Source: an uncultured Ignavibacteriota bacterium
Lineage (GTDB): Bacteria > Bacteroidota > Ignavibacteria > Palsa-1295
Length of the DNA: 64,000 nucleotides
Assembly (NCBI GenBank): GCA_903900335.1
Contig: CAIUMP010000008.1
Span: forward strand, 1 to 64,000
Direction of reading: 5' to 3'
Of the stretch, positions 58,319 through 64,000 are shown piece by piece. The stretch's first letter is position 1. Each line of letters begins with the position of its first letter. Both the position numbers and the translations under genes were made by a program. The notes beneath the pieces were generated by a model that did not search any database, had not been told where the DNA came from, and saw only the letters and a program-made list of their open reading frames with translations.

Positions 58319-61300
58319 TTAGAAGGTCCACGGCGTCCAAAGCACTTTTGTAAGGAAGGACGGCTGCTGTCCCATAACCCCAGTACCTACACTCGGCGTC
58401 GGATGTATCTGGACCTCGACCGACATACTACGAACGAGTTGACTTGTGGTAAATGCACTCAGTGGGAAATCGAAGATGTAACTCTGCTGGAGGCCAGTCC
58501 CCTGAACGCCATTCGCTGGATTGGCCTCCGCGACGTTCGCTCGGAACGTGATATTACGGTAGGCAGCGGTGATGTCTGCACCCTTCGATCCGACGAACAT
58601 CAAGGATGCTTGCCGAATCGCGAACTCCGAGCTAGACGAACCGAGACCAAGCGTGCTCGAAAGGATGTTACTCACAACCTGACTTCCCAAGCTGTTATAC
58701 ACCTTCGTTAGAACTGGTGCCTGCTGCGCTGGCGTCTGATCCGACTTGAAATATCCACCTGCTGCGATGAAGTATATGGCATCATCAAATGCGGCCGAGC
58801 TTAGTCGTTCTTCCGTTGTGTTCGTCGCCGGATTCGTGACATAGATATGCGGCTTGAGATCAGGATTCGATTTTGTCCCTGTTACTACCAGCTCGATCTT
58901 AATTGCTTCGTAGGGGTCGATCGCATGCGTACCGGAATAATCCGCGATGATATGGATTTCCGGGTTGCTAAAATCATTCGTGAACTTGATCTGACCTTCC
59001 GTGATGGTAAATGGTTGATAAAAACGGAACGTAGAGTTCGAAGTCAAGTTGATCGTCCCGGCGACCTTAGAATCGAGATCGTCACCTCGGTCGATGGCAA
59101 TCGCCCCGCCAGGCTTAAGCTCGGCGTTCAATTCAGTACCCAGCATCCCGATCACCCCGGTGAAGGGCATCTGGAGTCGGACATTCCCTTGCACATTGAC
59201 CTGCAGGCTCATTCTCAATCTATCCGCAAAACTCGGACCCAGAACATTCGCACTGCTCTGTAAATCGGACTCCTGTTCCGCAGCATTTCCAAGAGTACCG
59301 TCGTCGTTCAAATAGATGTTCTTTAGGCGATTGGGGAAGAGGGAATCGTCCGCACGTGGGATGGAAGCATCGCCAGATCGAAGCGCAGAAACCAAGACGT
59401 CGCGTGCAGATGCACCGCGCAGTGTGTCTGTCCGTCCTTTGGTATCAGAGTTATCGCTGGAGATCGTACGATAGACAATTCCTTGTGTACTCGAGCTTTG
59501 ACCGATCTCATCCATCTGCGGGGAGGTGAGACTGCCGCTCAATATATTGATGGTGCCTTTTATCCAGGGCTCCTCAAATGTATGGAAGAAGCGGAAGTCT
59601 TTTCCGCCCGTGTTGATCACCAACGGGCCATAGATCATCTTGAGGGCGGCCTTGGAATCTTCCGACAGTACTTTTAGGTGATCAGAGCGAAGCTGGAGGT
59701 CAAAATTAGCAATGCTGAATCCCTTAAAGTCAAAATTGCCATTGACGACTGCTTGGCCTTGCGGATCGTCAGCATAGAGATTCTTCACGGCGATGTTTTG
59801 TAGCTTCAGCGAATTATCCGCAAAGACCAAACCTCCGTCGAAAAGATACCACATGCGGTTTCCATCCAGGAGGAATTGACCATCTCGAACGGTTGCTGAT
59901 CCACCATACTTGATGTGCTCCTGCGTTCCGGTTACTGCGAAGTTAATGTCGCCAGAGCCGTGCAACTCTCGGAATGCAGAAATGAAGGGAGCCGCAACGT
60001 CGATGGGAAAGTGAGAGGTGGTTACGCGGGCCGAGAGAGGACGCACTGCGACTGCCGTGCTATCGGAGGCGAAGTCTGGTCCGTGTTTGAATGCGATCAT
60101 CAGCGGGATGCTATCGATCGTCAGTCGCAGAGCACTTGTGGAGTCAAATCCGCTTGTGGACTGAGAGCCTTGCTGTCCGGTGTCGTGCGCGACATGAACT
60201 ACGACGGATCCTCGAAGCGCTTGATCTTTGTACGAAAGATCGACAAAGTTTGAATCGAACGAAAGCTGGTTGTTCTCTGGGCCATACGACATCGCGTCCG
60301 AATGAAGCCGCACCGCAAGCTCTGGTCGCTCGAGGGTGCCGTGCATACCCAGGGTTACATCTCTGACCTTCCCCCGGAAATCAGCGAAACCCAAGGACTT
60401 TGACCCTGGCTTGGTTATCAGGATCTCCGGCAATTTCTCTAAATAGAAAGAAGGCACAAATCCCCATGCATTAACGGAGTCGCCCTTGACGGTTCCACCC
60501 AGGTTCACTCGGAGTGCCGAAGCGTTGTGGGGATCAATGCCGCGGGTCAGCGGATGAATCAGCTTCAATGTGTCAACGGAGATCAGCCCATCTTTGGCAA
60601 CACGGACATGACTCGGACCATCATTGAAGATACGATACTCACGCAGTGAAGCTCTCGGCGAATGATTCAGGAGCGTCGCGTGAAGTGTATCGAGCACGAA
60701 ATCCAATGCACCTGCAGGAAAGCTCGCATCTCCTTTGAGTCGAATTCCGAGGGCGTCGTTATAGATCGTGGAGACATCGTAGTTCAGATGCTGATCTTTG
60801 AATCTCAATCCAAATCTTGGATGATAAAGCAGCGCGCTCCCCAAACGAATGACGGAGTCCGTTCGAAAGTCAAGTGAGGCATTCAGATGATCCATCACCT
60901 TCTTCGGATCATTTGAAAGGTTTTGTGCCACGAGACGGAAGCTGGTTGGCGTAAGATGGAGCCTCGGTGACCCACCCCCGAAGCGAGGGAGTGCAAGAGC
61001 TGCCGGACGCATGCTATCGGTCACGACCAACGAAGAATCTTTGTGCCGCAAGGCGCGATCCGCCTGCAGTAAGGCATCCATCACCTTGCGCGAAAGGGAA
61101 TCACGAACTGCAATCGAGTCTGAACTCGCAAGAGAAGCGCTGTCGACTCCTTCGCGATTACGCAGGATGAAGCCGAGGCTATCCCCTTCCATTGTAAGGC
61201 CAATGTCGCCGGCCGGACATCCTGATACATTGCCATAGATCATCCCTTCCCCAAGCAGAAACGTTTGCGGGACAAAACCTGCGAGCGGACGAAGGTCTTT

Positions 61301-63424
61301 GATCTGAACAGAGTAATCGAAATCAATCGAATCCGCACATTGTGTGATGAGCGGGAAATGCATCCCCGCCTCCGGGAAATCCCGTTCACGAATGGCTGTC
61401 ATCAAAACCGCGATGTGTTGCGGCACGGTGCGAATGAGATCCCCAAGGCGGAAACGGCGTTCGATCGAAATATTCGCCATTTCACTTCGCACACTAAGTG
61501 TGTTCTCCGAACTAGATTTCGGTGTGAGTGATAGCTCGGCATTCACATCAGAAAGCGCATGCCCTTGGTATTCCAAATCAAAAAGTCGTGCGCGCGCCGT
61601 TCCGCTAACCTCCTCGAAGTTCTTCGCCGTCCCACGCACTGTTGCCGTAAGATCGATGCGTGCTGGATTTCGGGTTGTTGGAGGAAGCACTTCGGCCAGA
61701 CGGAAATCATTGATCGTGCCGTCAAAGGTATAGGGCATCGCCGGCGCACCGAGATCGATCGTCGCGCGCTTCACATGCGCCACCGGCCCACCATCTAAAA
61801 CGGCGTCGAGTCGGCTTAGATCAGCAAACCCACGTTTCATCGTAGCAGCAAGATCCAAGTGCTGGATCTTGTACTTCGCGTAGCTTGATGGCGACGACGT
61901 CTTCAACTCGATCGCCGTGGTAAGCGTCTTCCACTCAGTGCCAGAGCCGGTGAGTTTCCCATCCAGGTTCAAGCTGGTCTTATCCAGCTTCGCATCGAAG
62001 GCCGCGATGTCCAGGTGGTCCGTCTGTAATCCCGTCCGATAATCAAAGTGATGATTTCGGAAATCGAGGAAGGCATCCGCAGCAACATCCCCGGCTCCGC
62101 TCGTTTTGGTTGTAAAGACAGTGTGGAAATTCTGGGGAATACCCGTGTACGTTAGCCTTGGGATATTGATCGTACCAAAGCGGCTAAGATTCGGAATATG
62201 CAAACCGGGCACATACTCATCGAGCGTTGCATTGGAAAGCTCCCTCGCTTCGAGCGCAAGATTCATCCAGAGCGAATCTGGCCGATCGAGATGATCCAGG
62301 TTTCCGGTGATCGTAATACCGCGTTTATTTCTGAAATCAAGCGCGATGCGCTTGACTTTGAGATTCCCAAACTCACCGGTAAGATCGAGATCAAGCCCCG
62401 GCGAGCCGCCCAGAAACCCGAGAGTCTTCGGCAGGATCTGCTTCAACTCGAATGTGCTTACGACAGGACCTTGCAGCGTTACATTCACCGGAGCGTGCTT
62501 GAGCGATGAGAAATTGCCGTTCCGCAAGAACTCCGGTGAAGCTATGTCGGCGGAGAGCCATAACGATGTGTTTCCTGTGGTGATCTTTGCTTCGTCGATG
62601 CGCGCCTGAATCGAATCCAAGTATCCGGAGAATCCAATGTGCTGCACGAAGAAGTCGCTTCGCTCTTCGTGGAAGCGAAGGTGATTCACCTTGACGGACT
62701 GCGCTGTCGAACCGTTGATATAGACACGGGTGTCGAGATCGATCCCCTTCAAAGAAACATCGGACCAGTCAATCTCATGGTTCGCAAGGCGACTTGCCGC
62801 ATCTAAACCAACGGCAGCGGATCGATCTGGGAAGTTGTAGTCTCGCACGACCATGCTTCCATTCTCCATTCGGAGACTCGAAACATCGATGATCGTGGAG
62901 AAGGGTAAAGCCGGCTGATTCGGTATTCTCGGCTTCGTCAGCATTGCGATGTTCCATTCGCTGTCACCAGCAAGCTTTACCACGTTGATGACCGGATGAT
63001 CGAGAACGACGCTGCTCGCACTGATCACATCGGTGCGCCGAATTAATTGGAGAAGTGAGAACCGAACAAGGATGTGATCAGCATGAAGTATCGGGATGGA
63101 ATCATATCGCCGATTATTCTTGAGCTTTACCGTGACGTCATCGAGCGTGAAGCCGTTCCACAAGTTTCCCTGTATAGCCCGAATGCTCAATGTCCCATTC
63201 GTGCTACCTTCCAGAAGACTAACAACCTCACTGATGACAAGCCCGCGGAACGTAGGGGTTTGAACGAATACTAACGCCGACAAACCAAGCGTCGCAACAA
63301 TGAACAGCAACCACGCGAGCACCTGACGGAAACGGGAGAAGACCGTCCGCTTCTTCGGGACAGCGGGTTTCTCCGCCGTCAGCGGCGTAGGTGCTTGCTC
63401 CTGTGGCGCTTGTTCAGGCTCCAT
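58319..63424 (-). CDS. tamB: TamB-like translocation and assembly module protein
   Basis: 1701 residues. One N-terminal transmembrane helix (about 30-52: VLAWLLFIVATLGLSALVFVQ), then a very long, repetitive beta-rich region of the AsmA/TamB type, and the C-terminal DUF490/TamB domain (about 1330-1680) with FRFYQPFTITEGQIKFTNDF and the short YIFDFPLSAF tail. It spans the periplasm as a groove that helps outer-membrane protein or lipid transport. Length is somewhat above the E. coli protein. Divergent from the serine-palmitoyltransferase-like gene. No tamA is in the window. Confidence 0.88.
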   Translation of the reverse strand: MEPEQAPQEQAPTPLTAEKPAVPKKRTVFSRFRQVLAWLLFIVATLGLSALVFVQTPTFRGLVISEVVSLLEGSTNGTLSIRAIQGNLWNGFTLDDVTVKLKNNRRYDSIPILHADHILVRFSLLQLIRRTDVISASSVVLDHPVINVVKLAGDSEWNIAMLTKPRIPNQPALPFSTIIDVSSLRMENGSMVVRDYNFPDRSAAVGLDAASRLANHEIDWSDVSLKGIDLDTRVYINGSTAQSVKVNHLRFHEERSDFFVQHIGFSGYLDSIQARIDEAKITTGNTSLWLSADIASPEFLRNGNFSSLKHAPVNVTLQGPVVSTFELKQILPKTLGFLGGSPGLDLDLTGEFGNLKVKRIALDFRNKRGITITGNLDHLDRPDSLWMNLALEARELSNATLDEYVPGLHIPNLSRFGTINIPRLTYTGIPQNFHTVFTTKTSGAGDVAADAFLDFRNHHFDYRTGLQTDHLDIAAFDAKLDKTSLNLDGKLTGSGTEWKTLTTAIELKTSSPSSYAKYKIQHLDLAATMKRGFADLSRLDAVLDGGPVAHVKRATIDLGAPAMPYTFDGTINDFRLAEVLPPTTRNPARIDLTATVRGTAKNFEEVSGTARARLFDLEYQGHALSDVNAELSLTPKSSSENTLSVRSEMANISIERRFRLGDLIRTVPQHIAVLMTAIRERDFPEAGMHFPLITQCADSIDFDYSVQIKDLRPLAGFVPQTFLLGEGMIYGNVSGCPAGDIGLTMEGDSLGFILRNREGVDSASLASSDSIAVRDSLSRKVMDALLQADRALRHKDSSLVVTDSMRPAALALPRFGGGSPRLHLTPTSFRLVAQNLSNDPKKVMDHLNASLDFRTDSVIRLGSALLYHPRFGLRFKDQHLNYDVSTIYNDALGIRLKGDASFPAGALDFVLDTLHATLLNHSPRASLREYRIFNDGPSHVRVAKDGLISVDTLKLIHPLTRGIDPHNASALRVNLGGTVKGDSVNAWGFVPSFYLEKLPEILITKPGSKSLGFADFRGKVRDVTLGMHGTLERPELAVRLHSDAMSYGPENNQLSFDSNFVDLSYKDQALRGSVVVHVAHDTGQQGSQSTSGFDSTSALRLTIDSIPLMIAFKHGPDFASDSTAVAVRPLSARVTTSHFPIDVAAPFISAFRELHGSGDINFAVTGTQEHIKYGGSATVRDGQFLLDGNRMWYLFDGGLVFADNSLKLQNIAVKNLYADDPQGQAVVNGNFDFKGFSIANFDLQLRSDHLKVLSEDSKAALKMIYGPLVINTGGKDFRFFHTFEEPWIKGTINILSGSLTSPQMDEIGQSSSTQGIVYRTISSDNSDTKGRTDTLRGASARDVLVSALRSGDASIPRADDSLFPNRLKNIYLNDDGTLGNAAEQESDLQSSANVLGPSFADRLRMSLQVNVQGNVRLQMPFTGVIGMLGTELNAELKPGGAIAIDRGDDLDSKVAGTINLTSNSTFRFYQPFTITEGQIKFTNDFSNPEIHIIADYSGTHAIDPYEAIKIELVVTGTKSNPDLKPHIYVTNPATNTTEERLSSAAFDDAIYFIAAGGYFKSDQTPAQQAPVLTKVYNSLGSQVVSNILSSTLGLGSSSSEFAIRQASLMFVGSKGADITAAYRNITFRANVAEANPANGVQGTGLQQSYIFDFPLSAFTTSQLVRSMSVEVQIHPTPSVGTGVMGQQPSFLTKVLWTPWTF

Positions 63425-63675
63425 TTGGAGAAAAGGAGGCGTGAGCCCTATTTACGATTCGACCCATAATTGCTATATTCCGTACAACTTACAGCACATA
63501 CGGCAAAGTTCGGGCCGGATAGCTATTAGAAAAGATTAATCCCTGAAAATTGTGCGCAGGGCTCCTTGCAAAGCCGGGGAGTTCAGCGGCGAATCTTTGC
63601 GTTAGCCTCTTTCCTGAGGTTGGCAGAACTGCATCAACCTAGTACGAATTACCCGAACAATATTCAAAATATCCT
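63425..63675. other. Divergent spacer between tamB and the SPT-like gene
   Basis: 251 bases without a supported gene. A TATATTCCG at 63474-63482 resembles the -7 boxes elsewhere, but its distance to the GTG start at 63676 would imply a 190-base leader. No clear hairpin was found. Confidence 0.35.
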
Positions 63676-64000
63676 GTGGACCTATTCCAAAAAGCTTACG
63701 ATTTCACGCGTGCTGATGAAGTCAAGGAAGCTGGCTACTACCCGTATTTCCGCGCTATTGAAGAGAATGAAGGACCTGTCGTCCAGATCGAAGGCCGCAA
63801 GGTCATCATGGCGGGATCGAACAATTATCTCGGCCTGACGGCCGACCCGCGGGTCAAGGAGGCAGCTATCAAAGCGATCGAGCGATATGGCACAGGCTGC
63901 TCTGGCTCCCGCTATCTGACCGGGACCGTTCGGCTCCACGAGGAATTGGAGCGGGATATGGCAGATTACTTCCAGAAGGAAGCCTGTCTCCTATTTTCAA
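63676..64000 (+). CDS. Serine palmitoyltransferase-like alpha-oxoamine synthase (partial)
   Basis: The gene runs off the right edge; 108 residues are visible from a GTG start. [60 protein letters not shown] and EACLLFS match the N-terminus of alpha-oxoamine synthases (2-amino-3-ketobutyrate CoA ligase/8-amino-7-oxononanoate synthase/serine palmitoyltransferase). The first 30 residues with YPYFR resemble the Bacteroidota serine palmitoyltransferases that make sphingolipid bases. The PLP lysine is beyond the window. The frame upstream is open only from 63643; the GTG is the best start. Confidence 0.75.
   Translation, partial: MDLFQKAYDFTRADEVKEAGYYPYFRAIEENEGPVVQIEGRKVIMAGSNNYLGLTADPRVKEAAIKAIERYGTGCSGSRYLTGTVRLHEELERDMADYFQKEACLLFS

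Overview
The window (about 64 kb, moderately GC-rich) looks like chromosome of a member of the Bacteroidota/Chlorobiota (FCB) group. The reasons are three proteins with C-terminal type IX secretion (Por) sorting domains, tetratricopeptide-plus-LuxR regulators, an almost complete lack of Shine-Dalgarno sequences, upstream boxes resembling the Bacteroidota TAnnTTTG -7 element, and a serine-palmitoyltransferase-like gene at the right edge. A lineage such as Candidatus Kapabacteria would fit, but that is inference. No rRNA, tRNA, CRISPR array, transposase or integrated phage was recognised.

Left part (1-14.4 kb): the tail of a T9SS-secreted protein, a dihaem cytochrome c next to a Met-rich lipoprotein, a gamma-carbonic-anhydrase-like protein divergent from an orphan ParA, a Spy/CpxP-like protein, thioredoxin, and a NamZ-type exo-muramidase and a GH76-like hydrolase whose start codons overlap head to head. 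Next come a TPR-LuxR regulator, a lipoprotein, and a minus-strand four-gene unit (free-standing HTH, outer-membrane barrel, secreted tail-collar-domain protein, methyltransferase), then rpoN with a strong terminator.

Middle (14.4-34.7 kb): tlpA-like thioredoxin, a lipoprotein, a 654-residue internally duplicated TPR protein, a zinc-ribbon/cyclase/AAA/TPR signalling protein of 1147 residues, an MpaB-type oxygenase and a fatty acid desaturase, a zinc-binding small protein, a hot-dog thioesterase, a second TPR-LuxR regulator, a TolB-like lipoprotein bracketed by two double-hairpin elements, a repeat-rich gap with an AT-rich islet, ribosomal protein S1, and a 1291-residue patatin-like protein whose catalytic core is split by a polytopic membrane insertion.

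Right part (34.7-64 kb): an M1 metallopeptidase; a recA locus (recA, two tandem CC0125-type lipoproteins, recX, ybbR, a DEDDh exonuclease/GIY-YIG fusion, an alpha/beta hydrolase); a minus-strand xerC-hpf-pepP series with structured intercistronic regions; two Asp-box propeller proteins with T9SS tails; and a long minus-strand envelope series (membrane protein, DUF2059 protein, murI, floA, a DUF433/DUF5615 toxin-antitoxin pair, glmM, uppS). A 1701-residue TamB-like protein and a divergent serine-palmitoyltransferase-like gene close the window. The common thread is envelope biogenesis: peptidoglycan precursors and turnover, undecaprenyl phosphate, lipid modification, membrane microdomains and outer-membrane assembly.
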